From the NCBI GenBank assembly GCA_029959195.1, contig CP114127.1:992001-1056000 (forward strand): DNA of 64,000 nt, written 5' to 3'. The stretch is from Dictyophora rubrovolvata (taxonomy: Eukaryota > Basidiomycota > Agaricomycetes > Phallales > Phallaceae). Positions 46,001-57,959 of the stretch are shown here, in pieces (positions within the stretch are counted from its first letter, which is position 1; each line of letters starts with the position of its first letter). A program made the translations under genes and the position numbers. The notes beneath the pieces are model-generated. The model saw only the letters and a program-made list of their open reading frames with translations, was not told the origin of the DNA and ran no database searches.

Positions 46001-47637
46001 GATACTCAAAATCACTAATCGGATCCCTGAGGTAACAGGCTCCGTCTTGAAGTGCATTGTTCCTTTAAGGTAGACTTCCTTGCATGACCTAGACACCGTT
46101 ATATCTTGCTCAAACAATTACAGCACTAAACTTGGTCCTCGCATTTTATCTGTTTTCCGTGACGTGGTTCGATTCTGTGTTAATATTCTACGTAACTCGG
46201 TTGACATGACTGAGGACGGTACGAGCGTTTCTTAAAGTCGAGGTTATGCTTAAAAATCTTTCATTTTAGAAAAAGAAAAGCAATCTTTGAAAACAGATGC
46301 TCAACTTAATCTAGTTAACATTCTAAGTTCCATTCCCCAATTCTGGACGGTCGATGATCTTGTGGGACTAGTTGTATTGGTGTTAGAGCTCCCGGCGGAG
46401 ACACTAGAATTAAGAAAAGCTTTGACTAAACGTGTTCCCTCACAACAACTATTATCTGCATTGCTTCGCGTGTGGTCGCGCTCTGTCAGTTTTATTGTTG
46501 TTCGATCATTCTCTTGTCACTAACAATAATTTTAGATCCCACATCACTTCAAAGAAATATTCTTTGATTTGCTGAAGCGGGTTATGCGAAATTCAGAGCG
46601 TAGTGTCATCCATGAGAACTTACGTGATGCTTTCAAATTATTCCTAGAGGCATTTGAAGATCTCCAGAGTATAAAAAAGGTTACAGTTGAATGATTCGTG
46701 TTTTTGATAGATTCCCTACTGACTTTCAAGCACAGGAATTCAGCCATCTCGAAACTTTCTGCTTGGCTTCGTTTGTAGAGTTTGTTACTAAGCTCAATGA
46801 AACGACCTTCAAACCCTTGTATCGTCGTTTGTTCGATTGGGCTTTTAACGACTTATCAGGTATGCCGTGCCTTCATGATACTGGAGTTGTGTTAATTTGA
46901 AATAATATAGAAAATCGCATTAACCGACAAATTACATATTGTTTGGCATTGACATCGTTAATCAAATTGTTAAAGGTATCTACTGGACAAGTTTTTTCTC
47001 GATAAAATTTTACTTCATATACTTTTTGTAGGATCTCGTCACTCCGTACTTAGACATAGCCCTTGGCCCCCTCTTGGAGTTACTGGACGCTGAAAGGGAA
47101 CCGTCGTTTGAACTATGGTCCGCAGCGATTGAACTCTTGAATACTAGTCTAATTTCCGACGAGAGAGGTGGGTCGTTATTGGTTGATTTCATTTCCGCAG
47201 CCTTACTAAACGCCAACGCCGTTATGCTAGCCTTCTGGAAGCTGGAGAAATTGAATAAACTTGCACCGCCTCTTGTAAAACAAATCGAAAATTATGTTAA
47301 CCTGTTTGCTAAGACGGATGATGCCGAGGCACTTCAGACGTGTCTGAATAATCTGGTATCTATCATGGACGACGAGCTTTCGTTGAAAAAGTTGCATGTA
47401 GACATCCTTATGCAGACTCGTTCCGAGGATCCACGGGTGCGGCTGTTTACGCTTCAAATCCTCGTTTCGTTATGGGAGTCCCAAGGAGAGAAGTTGACTG
47501 GGTTTTTGACTGATATTATCACGTTCATTGTTGAATGCGCTGAAGATGAGAACGATAATGTCTCTAAAGCAGCTCGATCACTGAAGCGTGTAGTGGAAAA
47601 GCGGACCGGAAATCTAGATGCCCTACTGGGGAAATAA
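40043..47637 (+). CDS. UTP10: U3 snoRNP protein UTP10 / HEATR1
   Basis: Large HEAT-repeat subunit of the t-UTP subcomplex of the small-subunit processome, needed for rDNA transcription and 18S rRNA processing in the nucleolus. ATG at 40043 starts MASGLAAQLAQSSSLNAPLY, followed by SRRKFAESYLFSDRDANQHD, the conserved UTP10 N-terminus. Then ALEWVIRRFR, ANEFNVDALMTLFLPYHETP, HEAT-type helices throughout, and near 44550-44700 ASDNPQTFNQTLLAIASIAK (BP28CT/UTP10 region) with VMPIFTFMGSNVFHRDDSYSF. The C-terminal block LFDWAFNDLSG and VSKAARSLKRVVEKR ends LDALLGK at 47637. More than 20 short introns in 7.6 kb, so boundaries inside are approximate. Expected protein near 2,000 aa, as in the family. Confidence 0.93.
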
Positions 47638-48105
47638 ATGTCAACATGTTTATTAAAAGTATTGTAATTACATGTTTAAAAAAAATGTACTTGATGCCGA
47701 AATTACAGTGTAGTCGCGTAAGTCCTCGGAGAAAATTGGGAGAAAATGCTTTTCGGCTGACTTCAAAAAGTTTTCAACGTGCATGCGGTACCACTTGTAA
47801 CTTCCCAAGCTCGATCACGAACGTTCCAAACCACAATCGGTATTATTGCAACCGCCGAAATGAGAAAAGTTTACTTCATTAATTGATGGAATTGGTTTTT
47901 CGGCATATTTGCCCTTAAGGATAAGCAAGTACTTTTCTGTGAATGATGTGCAGCGGTGTTGTGAGGTTTGCTCTAGGGTTTTGGCCTGATTTATGAGCTC
48001 CAAGAGGGAAATAAGCAGTGCCTGGCTTACAATACAAATTGAAATCAAATTTAGAACATAGATAATATAAATATAGTGAATATAATACAGAAAAACCGGG
48101 AGCAT
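47638..48105. other. Convergent intergenic, UTP10 / SRAP
   Basis: 468 bp of 3' flanks for the two converging genes. No coding support. Confidence 0.45.
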
Positions 48106-49603
48106 TCATTTACGTTGGAAAAAAGATGTAATCTTTGAATTACTATTATTATTATTATTCGATGACGTCTGTAAACGCGAAATGAGTCGATTCGGGTGAA
48201 TCAAGGAGGTCGCTGTATATTGAGATACCTTTGTGGTCTTGGGCGATTTGGAAGGCAACCTCTTCTTTGGCTTGATAGGCGTCGAAGGTGCGGCCTCTAT
48301 GTGAATAGGCTCCGCTGACGAGAGTATCTTTTCCTCACTCGCTTCAACTTTTCTTTTTTTCGGGGGAGGGGTCTCCGAAAACTCATTAGTGGTATCATAT
48401 GTAGTGCCGTGATCACTGACTTTCGAGGAGTATTCTTCAAATTTTTGTTTGCTGCCGTCGGGTCTTCTTTGTCGTGAGAACATGGCTTCAATGCCATCTT
48501 TACGTTGACTGACAGGTCTAACGAGATCAGGTGAGTTTGTTCCGACGCGTCCGACTTCTTGGGGGACCTGATAACTAAAAGGGGAGTTGAGTATCCCTGA
48601 CTCGAAATTAAAAGAATTCGAAGTATAGTGACTACCATTCGAGGTCCGCGCCACTGTCTCTAGGTTTCAATAAATCCACTAATCCGCTGTGCCAACCTTT
48701 GGTAGTGTCCAACCACAAATTGGCCTGTTCGACAGAGGATAGAACAACAGGCTGCCTATCGTGAAGCCATGATAGGGTAGGGGAGGCATCTGTTGTGACA
48801 ATCGTGAAAGTCCACAAGGAAGTAGAGGAGCCTTTTATTTTTTTATTGTCTTTTGAATAAACGTACCACTGCTTAGGGTAGTGATTCGTACCTTCCAAGG
48901 TTGTACAGTCGTATAAACCAGCCAGAAGCATCAGCTCTTCGTCTTTCCTCCGGATAAAATAAGGAATACGAGATTTTTGTTTTTTGAGCCATTCAAAATA
49001 GCTAAACAGGAAATCAAAAAATGAGAAAAAAGGCAAAAAAACAAAACAAAAGGCCAGACCCGTCGCAGATGACGATACAGCGTTTTTTGGCTTTCATAGA
49101 GTTCCACATTCCACCTGACTGTACAAGGTTTTCGGCTCGGGCATTGATAGTGTTGAGGGAGGTCTGTTCGTGTTTAGACCAGTGAGGAACCACGCCCCAT
49201 TTCTACTATGTCCTTAATTGAGATAAAAGCGAGAGAGTAATGAAACATGAAGACCATGGTGTGAAGGAGAAGATCATTGGGTTCGCTCGAATCATTTGCC
49301 GCTCCGCCATCACGACGTCTTATAACAGGTGCATTGGATCTAGGAGCAATATTGTATCTTTTTTTATTGTCACGAGACTTGTATATGAGCACTACTGTTG
49401 TCATCGACACTGACACAGGGGAAAAGGAAGCTTTACCGAGGCTGGAAAGCGTCTTCTTGGATCCACTCCAAATCGCCTCTTTCTCCTCGGAATACTCGCC
49501 TGATTCGGATATTCTATGCGAAAAGAAGGAGTATATTATGATCCTTGTGGAGCGTACTAAGGCAGGTACTTACGGAGGAACCCAAGGCAAATCGACCGCA
49601 CAT
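48106..49603 (-). CDS. HMCES / SRAP-domain abasic-site shield protein
   Basis: SRAP (YedK/HMCES) proteins crosslink through Cys2 to abasic sites in single-stranded DNA. ATG at 49603 gives MCGRFALGSS, with the catalytic Cys2. Spliced segments: EDAFQPRYNIAPRSNAPVI, LLLHTMKWGVVPHWSKHEQT, LNTINARAENLVQ, RCIVICDGYFEWLKKQKSRI, LLAGLYDCTTLEG, FTIVTTDASPTLSWLHDRQP (the family's HxRMP site, here His-Asp-Arg-Gln-Pro, so Met is replaced by Gln) and QANLWLDT. The C-terminal tail carries a basic NLS-like PPPKKRKVE and ends SNSKITSFFQRK at 48106, resembling a PCNA-interacting box (I-x-x-F-F). Introns near 49519-49572, 49360-49437, 49198-49249 and 49020-49060. Confidence 0.92.
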
Positions 49604-50396
49604 GTGCAGGAACTGAAATTGATGGGAGCACCACGGGATAGTTTCGGATTCGGATTGCACGCCGTTTATGACTCTTGTTCCTTGATTGTTGAGAAAGACA
49701 AAGTTGCACGTTCTTGCGAAACGGTGATGGTTGTGATTGCGTAAGCAGCCTTTGCTCATATTATATTAGCGTGTCCATTGTGTAATCACTCGGCGTCCGT
49801 TTTGATATGATTGGACAACTAAAGAAAGTCTTATTATCTAATCTTCATTCAGCAAGAATACTACTATGTCTAAACCCTTTCCAGTTGCTGCACATGAAAA
49901 AAATGTATCTTCTAGGCCAGAAAATTGAACTCTTAGGGGAAATTCTAGGGCCGCCAAAAGTGTTGACAAAAAGAAATGGATTTCCAGATAAGGAGTTAAG
50001 GATAGATCGTATACGGCGAATGGAGACCGTGCTGTCAATATCGCGCATGGCAGAGGTCGTTTTCCTTACTTGAGCTCTCATAATTATCAAGTAAATTTGT
50101 ATGGGGCTTCGGAAGGATTGTTTTTAGTTAGTCATGACGAAATGATGATGCACGGACTCCCGGTTGTGCATCCTAGTTTTCCTTGCCAAATGTCGGAAGT
50201 ACATCCCGAAAAAGTGTTAAACTCCATCGGAGCAGGGCAATTACCAACGCACGTTCTTTGGGGAGGGAGAAAAATAATTTTCGCCTGCCAGGGTCTGCTT
50301 CAGGAATTGTACCTGATCAATTTAATGGCATACATATATATATATATTCGTTTCTGCAATGCTTTCAACTGCATTCGCTCAACGCAGTCAGTTCTC
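49604..50396. other. Divergent intergenic region, SRAP / phosphoesterase
   Basis: About 790 bp. Overlapping frames on both strands (for example 49807-50073 plus, 49845-50090 minus, 50073-50330 plus with YQVNLYGASEGLFLVSH) have no motif I recognise; a small unrecognised spliced gene is possible. A TATATATATATA run lies at 50334-50345, about 50 bp before the next ATG. Confidence 0.35.
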
Positions 50397-52133
50397 ATGG
50401 CGAGCATCTTGGCTTTGTCGCTTTTGGCTCTTCCTTTGGCCTTCGCTGCCCAAGTAAACCAGTTTTTTAGTGTCTCGCTTTTGCATGCTTTTCTGACATT
50501 ATTTACAAAGGCTCCTCAATTCGTTCCATCCTCGCCAGGTCCCCTTGTGCCTTCCAAAAATTTGGGTGGCCCCTCCAATGGTTCACTGCCCCCACCGTCC
50601 ATGGTTCAAGGGAGGTACTTTGACCGCTTCATACAGGTAATTAGAAACTGAAAAATTATGCCTACCCCTCAGTTGTATTTGACTTCCTGTTTTATAGATT
50701 TGGCTCGAGAACACTGACTTCGATACAGCGAACAGCTCAGTAAGTCCATGCTGCTTCCAATGCATAAACTCTTCGCATATATAACCGATTTTTCCAACGT
50801 AAACAGACCACCTTTCAAAATTTGGCTAAGCAGGGTATTCTCTTGACGAGAAGTTATGCTTTGACTCATCCTTCGGAACCCAACTATGTTGCCGCTGCTG
50901 GTGGTGACTTCTTCGGAATGCACGACGACAATCTTTACAACATACCGCCGAAGTAAGTACCTTGCGCTAATTCGTTTGTGTTCTTGGCTGATATTATGAC
51001 ATAGTGTATCCTCGATCGTGGATCTTCTGGGAGATAAGCAAGTCCCCTGGGCTTCTTACCAAGAATCCATGTCTACAGCCGGATCCGAAGCCTTCAGCGA
51101 AGAACTCGTGAACTACCATTCGAACCCGACGAACAACCAGAGCGATAAGTACATTTATTACGTCCGGAAGCACAGTCCCACGATACCTCACGATTCCGTG
51201 GCCCAAGATCCTACTCGTCGTGCGCTGCATCGCAACTTTAACAATTTAGCTGCAGATGTGAATGCCTCTGCCCTTCCACAGTGGGTATTTGTTACGCCCA
51301 ATCTCGTGAACGACGCCCACGACACCGATATCGACTGGGCTTCTCAATGGCTCGAACATTGGCTCGTGCCTTTGTTGAAAGATACGAGATTCAATGATAA
51401 TGGCACTCTGATTCTCCTTACCTTCGACGAAAATGAGACACAAACGGAAAATAATAGGATCTTTTCGCTCCTTTTAGGCGGTGTTATTCCAGAAAAGTTG
51501 CGCGGCACCCAGGATTCTCGCTATTACACCCACTATTCCTCATTAACCACCGTGCAATTGAACTGGGATCTTCCGTGCTTGGGCAGGGGTGACACTGATG
51601 GGTACGTGTTCTTATTTTTTCTAGCATTCGACATCTAACGAGTTCACCTCCCCCCTCTCTTTGTCAGGGTGAAGAACAACGTCTACCAATTCGTCGCCGA
51701 CGCATTGGGTTACACAGGGAACAATGACATTTCAGACGATGCCATTCCGGTGACCAACATCTCGGGCCCGATTGCAGGAGCTCTCAATCCCGAAGCTTAC
51801 ATACCTTTCCCTGCCCCTGATACCAGCGCCAAATGCGTTAGTGGTCGCAACGTCTTCGTTGGCCCCGGTGTCAACTTGAGCATAACAGCCGCCACCCTCC
51901 CCCCTCCAGTGAACCTTACCGCCATCAATCAAACCGTTCCTGCCAGTGGTCCTCGTATTCCCACTGGGTCCGCTGCCGCTGAATCGGGTGCCCCAAGTCC
52001 CACTGCCCCTGCTGGTGACAATGGCCCCGGCTCCAACTCCACTAAATCTGCCACCAGTGGCGCTGTCGGCGTGGTGGCCAACTTAGTCTTGTCTATTGTT
52101 GCTGTCGGTGCTGCAACATTCTTCTCTTTCTGA
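50397..52133 (+). CDS. Secreted, GPI-anchored acid phosphatase (phosphoesterase family)
   Basis: Belongs to the fungal PhoA-like phosphoesterase family (PF04185 type, related to phospholipase C acid phosphatases). ATG at 50397 opens the signal peptide MASILALSLLALPLAFAAQ. Domain landmarks: FDRFIQIWLENTDF (metal/nucleophile region), TLTHPSEPNYVAAAGGDFF class segment (SYALTHPSEPNYVAAAGGDF), PQWVFVTPNLVNDAHDTD with DWASQWL, LILLTFDENET (second metal site) and TRYYTHYSS-type SRYYTHYSSLTTVQLNW. The tail is Pro/Ser/Thr/Gly-rich (sequons NLT, NQT, NST) and ends in a hydrophobic C-terminus VGVVANLVLSIVAVGAATFF at 52133, a GPI-addition signal. Introns near 50453-50511, 50636-50698, 50740-50806, 50954-51004 and 51602-51667. 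Probably cell-wall or surface phosphate scavenging. Confidence 0.9.
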
Positions 52134-53053
52134 GGTGGGGGAGGAGTTATTCGTATATTAGGGCATCGGTTGCCGTTTTTTTTTGTTTTTGACAGATTTC
52201 TACGCGCTTTCTGTAATCAAAATAAAAAAAATTAGAAATTGATTCTCTGAGTATAATTTACTGCAATTGCGTTTAGTGTGATGCTTAAAACTCAGGCGGA
52301 CACAACTATTGTTCAATCGGACCGTCAGTGAGGTTAAGTATCTAAGTACTAGGAACAACGAATTACAAGCTGTTCAACAAGATGCTGTGGCCCGTTTGGC
52401 TCTTCTCGCAGGACATCCATTAAGTAAGTAATATAAATGACAAACATATACGACGACCCGGGATCCGATTATGATTACCGCCAACGGAGGGCGGGGGCAT
52501 GGGATGGAGATGTTATGATACAGCATCATCGAAAAACCATACGAAGTGAGTAAAGATGATAGTACGAAAATTGAAGAACGAAAGCAAAACAGTCAATTAT
52601 TAACATGAGAAATTTTGACAAGAGGAGGGTATGAAGATACATGATGGCCAATAGACCCAAAAGCATGGACACGGGCTTGATAGGTTAGGATAAGACGACA
52701 GATCATAAATCTGAAACGATATGAAGGTGAGAATAGAAAAATATCACGAGAGAAATGTCATTAAACTGAAAAAGACTATAAGGAGATCACGCCCGAGTTA
52801 AAAAAGATGAGAGAGAGTAAAAAGCTACACGTATAAAGGCCGATAATGAAGAAAACACCACCTAAATGGTTCCTCTATTGCAAATGCAAATCTGTTGGTA
52901 TGTCCGTCCGTTAGACGGGAATGGGGATGATCAAAATGCCAAACAAAACTATGAGAGAAAAAGAGAACTGGGAACGAAGGATGAAAATAAAGTGAGAAAG
53001 TGAGAAAGTGAGAAAGGAGTGAGCGTGTTGATTCCGGTTTACGAAGGTGTTAT
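52134..53053. other. Convergent intergenic, phosphoesterase / KAP95
   Basis: 920 bp, AT- and purine-rich. GAGAAAGT is tandemly repeated near 52991-53016. No coding support; both 3' UTRs lie here. Confidence 0.5.
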
Positions 53054-56000
53054 CTAGGTCGCACGCTTGACCATCTGTGAAAAGAAAGTGAATTAGAGTC
53101 ACGTCCTTCTATCATAATCATCCTCTAATGGGCTTACCTCACGAGCCCATCGCATCGTTTTTTTGGTTTCAAGAGATAATCGAGATTTATTTTTGAAGGA
53201 GATTGCTATCCAATCTGCTAACAAGTGTTCTTTGATCTGACCGCTCTGGAACGTGTCTGCTAGATCACCGATGAGGCCGAATCCTAACTTCATCGCCGTA
53301 TCCGTTTTTTCTTCGTCATCAAAGATTTGCCTCACAAGATCCAACATCGCGGAAACATGGGGTAGTAACAGAGCAACTAGAAGATACGCAATAAAAACAT
53401 TAATTTAAAAAACGAACATCAAAGTCCCTGTTGGCTTACTTTGAGAAGTGCCTTTGAAGCCTGTGACAATTCCAACATAAGCCTCCGAAATGCCTTCTCT
53501 AAGTTGATTGACGTAATCGATCATGTCGTAATCGTTCTATAAGAAGACGGTGTTAGAGGTAAGAATGAAGGCCAAGTTCTAGTCCGGTAATAAAGAACAA
53601 ACTTACCGGACTGGCTTGCACTGATCCTGCCTGTTGCAAAACAGCCATCACGGTTTCCAAATAAGGGTGGAACTTTTCACCAATAGCCAAAGCAACATCT
53701 CCAAAGCAAGCCAGAATGGGGACCTTCACGCTTCGGCTGAGCACATTGCTTTGTAGGTTTTCTAATAGTACATTCATGAAAGCGTCGGAGTATTGGGCAC
53801 TTCCTTCGCCTAGTGCTCGAGATATATCCCCAATCAAGCCAACCGCAATTGTACACAATTGTGTATACTCATGAGCTTTTAGAGCGGGATACAACATGGG
53901 TAAGAAGGCTTGCATGTATACCGCAAAATGTTGCTCAAGCGCTACGGCAGATGATGAGATGCTTATGATTAAGCAGCGGGAAAAGACTCACCCGAAGCCA
54001 TGTATCCAACTACCAAGAATGCGTCCTCTAATACGGTAGATGTCTTACCGGCAACCTGTATCAGTCGGAGAATGAGTGTCATAATGCGGTCAGCTAGGGG
54101 CTGAATATCTTTTCCCAATCTGCGGACAATAGCCTAGCAAAAGTGTTAGTGATAAATCAGTTGTTTCTCAAAAAACAAACCTACAATTGTGACACTGCAT
54201 AGGTTGCTTTGCAAGTCATTCCAGTTGAGTTTGTCGTCAGGACCGAGCAAATCACTCTATTTCCAATTATCAGGATTTATGCAACAGGGACGCTGAGAAA
54301 AACAACCAAACCTGCATGTTAAGAAGGTGTTCCATGCGTGTCAGAATAGTAACTGTTACATTCGAGACCGAAGGCAAAGATGATTGAGCGGAATGCGACA
54401 CGTAGGAAGCCAAGGCTTCATACGCCGAAGTACGGAATTTAGATTCGTTGCTCGATCTGAACGGCAGATCAACAGGAGTCAATAAGATGAATATATTTGG
54501 ACATTACCTCTCGGTGACCTGAAGAAGAGCGCCGACAATACCCTCGAAATACACGCTCAATGGAGATGATTGAGCGGGTTCATCCTCGCCGTGATATATA
54601 CCCAACTGGTCCGAAAGATTCATCAAGCCCCAGCAGCAGTTGGAACAAATTCGAGGACTATCTTCGAGACCACGAACGAAAGCAGCGATTAATGTGGGCA
54701 AATGAACATCAGGTTTGATGGTTTGAACTAGGAGATCGCATATGCGTCCAAGAGTCCAAGCAGTTGTGTCCTTGACATGAAGATTTTCGTCTGACATCAT
54801 ATCAACCAAAATAGGCATGGCTTGTGTAACGAGCGGTGTTAATATTTGAGGATCAGGTCCGTCGAGGATCGAACCAAATGTCATAACAGCCGCTTCTCTT
54901 TGGCGCCAGTCCTGAGCTTTTATATTTGCCTCAATGAATGGAATGACAGCTGAGACAATTGGGTCTGCTACGGCCTGAGCTAGTAGCGCTAAGCACGTCC
55001 CCGCTGCCATAGAAATATTCCACTCGTCTTCTTCGGCATCTTCCTCTTGACGAGTAAGAAGCTGTAGAAGAACAGGCGCAATTTCTGGCAAGGCGGTTTT
55101 GGCAAAATTTTTGCTTTCATGCTCGGGAGCTTCTCCATATTCTTGAGCCTGATAGATATAAAGTTTGATAACAAGACATGTCACAAGGGTTGGGTACTCA
55201 CATCAGCAGCTTCAATCGCTAGCTCTATCTCCTCTTCACAGACGGTAGACCAGAATTCTACGGCTTGCAGCGCGACGGACTCTTCGGGATGTTTCATACC
55301 TAACACAGTTAACTGCACAAATCTTCTCAGCCCAGAAAACATGCGCATTTTCTTTAACACTTACACCAAATAGAGCTCTTTCCATATAAAAACCCATCTT
55401 GTCATAATACAAACTCATGATACGTACTAAACATTCGAAAGCAGCAACCTGAACTGTGATTGAAGAGTTTTGCGTGGCTTCACATACAACCTGCATGATG
55501 TAATTACGCTCTCCCTAGAAGGCGACATTAGCCAAGATACCATTAAAACAAACATGATTACTCGCCTCACGCTCAAAGTTGTCTCTAACGAACTCTAAAG
55601 AATTGTATAGGGCGTTAATAGCTGCAAGTTGTACGTCCACGGAAGGTTCTTCTTTTCGTGCACCGTGAATGACGGCGGTCAAAATTTCATTAGAACGCAA
55701 AGCAAGGATGTCTGGTTTCTATGCACACGAGTGAATTACGAAAATTGAGCTACAAAGACGAGACTCACGATGCTCTCACAAATAAAACCAATGGACTGCA
55801 ATGTAGCAATTCGAAGATTGGCATTGTCCTGAGTGTTGACGAAAGACAACAAAACACTTATAAGCTCTGGCCAATAACCAGCAGGCAGTTCAATTGCTGC
55901 TATTGCGGCTATGACTTGCGCAGTGATGCCACCCGCCTTGAGATTAGGCGAAGCTAGACACCTCAAAAGTTCTTGTTTGAGTTTATTCCTTATTTCATCG

Positions 56001-56423
56001 TCTAGTGATAACCATCTTTGGGCATAATCTCCTTGCCGTTCAGCGTCCTGACAGCGTCGTAAGTCTAATCCTTTGCGAGTTACATGTGGCTAAGACGCAC
56101 CCTGGCTGTTAAGGCATTCTTCACAGCGATGCCTGCGGCAGTTCGAATATGTGAGGTTGTATTTTCATTAATAAGTTCGGAGGATAATGTGATCATGTAC
56201 GACGGCTGGAATCGACTTGAAAAACCCTTCATCAATCGAGTTCTAAATCTAACTACTCACGAAGTTATCCCGTGCCACAGACTCTAGTTTCTGAGTGGCA
56301 TCTTGACGTGTCGCCGCGTCTATGAAGAAAATATTGCCTTAGCAATATGCGATATTTTAATAATCTAAACTGAAGGCGCGCACCGGGGGATAGGGAATTT
56401 TCCAAAAGTTCGGATGCGTTCAT
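53054..56423 (-). CDS. KAP95: Importin subunit beta-1 (karyopherin KAP95)
   Basis: Nuclear import receptor made of HEAT repeats that binds importin alpha, Ran-GTP and nucleoporins. ATG at 56423 starts [13 protein letters not shown], the family's first helix. Recognisable segments: [89 protein letters not shown], the acidic loop [121 protein letters not shown], and the end [16 protein letters not shown] at 53054, where the last exon is only about 21 nt. About 13 introns. Length about 860 aa fits the family. Confidence 0.95.
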
Positions 56424-56811
56424 TTTTAAGAGCCCTTTATATGGGGAGAAAAGGGAGATGATAGGTGGAGGTAACTATGAATAAAATTCATTGACTAATA
56501 ACAAAGCGAAGCTTTTGCAAAGCAACTTACCCTACGTCAAAACAAAGAAATAGCTTGCGCGGCTGGGTTGGGCTCGTCTCGTTATATAGGAAGGAGCTCT
56601 GGGCGGAGTTTTAATTGTGTCCAGCTGTGTGCGGAAATATTGAACGCTGCTTGTTCCCCTGGTACAAAAAGGACAAGGTTCGCCGTATGGACACAAGAAA
56701 TTCTTTATCGGTCTGATTCGAGGCATTCTGATTTTTAGTCATTAACGGGGAAGGCATAGAAAGCTAATCTCGGTTCGCGTACTTTTCTGCCTGAGTACTG
56801 TTCAGCCAGGA
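56424..56811. promoter_or_regulatory. Divergent promoter, KAP95 / LSM7
   Basis: 388 bp between opposite start codons of two housekeeping genes. A minus frame (56532-56726) in it has no motif. No specific element named. Confidence 0.45.
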
Positions 56812-57349
56812 ATGGCCGATCGAGCAAGTTTGCTTTCTGGCACCCGATGTCAAAAATTATTGACGAGTCTTAACTAGGGAAGAGGAACGGGTCGTGGAAC
56901 AACCCGTGGTGGTGCTTACAGAGGAACGGGGAAATCTCAAGGCGCACCTGCCCAACCGACATTAGACAAACCTCGACGTGAGGCCATTTTAGACCTTTCT
57001 AAATACGTGAATGAAAGGATTCGAGTAAAATTTACTGGTGGAAGAGAAGGTAATCTTCCATTTCTAATGATCAAGAATTTGGCAGTAACGTGATTTCAAG
57101 TCACTGGTGTTTTGAAAGGTTTTGACCAATTGCTGAATCTAGTTCTTGACGACGTTGTCGAAGATTTGCAAGGTAAAACCCGTCTGTATTTTCCATTTTC
57201 GCACTAGCTTATCTTTGCTCATTCATACAGAACCAGACCCTCATTCGCGAAATTTGGGCCTTGTGGTATTAAGAGGTCCCACTATCACGCTACTCAGTCC
57301 AGTCGATGGTTCCGAAGAAATTGAGAATCCATTTCTAGCAGCCGAATAA
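56812..57349 (+). CDS. LSM7: U6 snRNA-associated Sm-like protein LSM7
   Basis: Subunit of the LSM1-7 (mRNA decapping) and LSM2-8 (U6 snRNP) rings. ATG at 56812 gives MADR, joined through a likely GC-AG intron (56824-56877) to GRGTGRGTTRGGAYRGTGKS, an RGG-type N-terminal tail. The Sm1 motif is ILDLSKYVNERIRVKFTGGR with VTGVLKGFDQLLNLVLDD, and the Sm2 motif is LGLVVLRGPTITLLSP. The protein ends NPFLAAE at 57349. Other introns: about 57051-57100 and 57173-57231. The alternative of a normal GT donor (gtttgc at 56828) puts the Sm domain out of frame, which is why I prefer the GC donor. Confidence 0.92.
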
Positions 57350-57959
57350 TAAGACCAAAGCAGTGTACTAGAATACATATTTAGCTAGCTATAGTTCGAG
57401 ATCAGAGTATCAACCATCTGCTAGAGAAACTCCACTTCTTTGTATCGAGGAATGTACCAGAACGAAGGGATAAGAACAGTGGCTTGTAGCATGTTGAGAT
57501 AGAAAAGGTTGTCAAAAGTATCTGGCGGATCGACCGAATTCTGATTTGAAAGGCGATAAAAACGTATTATACATTCGTGAAACAATGAATGAAGAGAGTA
57601 CCCAGCGGATGGAAATAGCCGGATATCAAGTTGATATGAGCAAAGGCACTGAAGGCGACACAATCTTGGTTATATTAGGTGAAGACGTAGGTAGGTATGT
57701 TGTTATTGATGTATCTGAGACCTTCTTAAAATATAGAGGAGATCCGATTTTACTGGGGTTGGAGTGAAGCGTAGACGAAATGACGACCATTAACACGCAT
57801 GAAGCTTGATTTCCATGCGAGCGAAAGTCGACTGTATAGCGAAAGGTGAGTGGTTGCATAGAATACGCCACCAGAGAATCCAGCATAGTATATCGAATAG
57901 GCCACCGCACACGTATCAGATTATCAATTCAGTTATGCATAGACATCGGAACATACATT
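57350..57959. other. Convergent intergenic with overlapping unsupported frames
   Basis: 610 bp between LSM7 and the nucleotidyltransferase 3' ends. Open frames on both strands (57546-57767 plus; 57626-57910 and 57421-57663 minus) are mirror shadows of each other, with no recognised motif. Confidence 0.4.

Noticed and set aside
49277-49744. 155-codon plus frame
   Set aside because: Antisense shadow covering SRAP exons and introns; the minus strand carries the conserved MCGRF and YNIAPR motifs.
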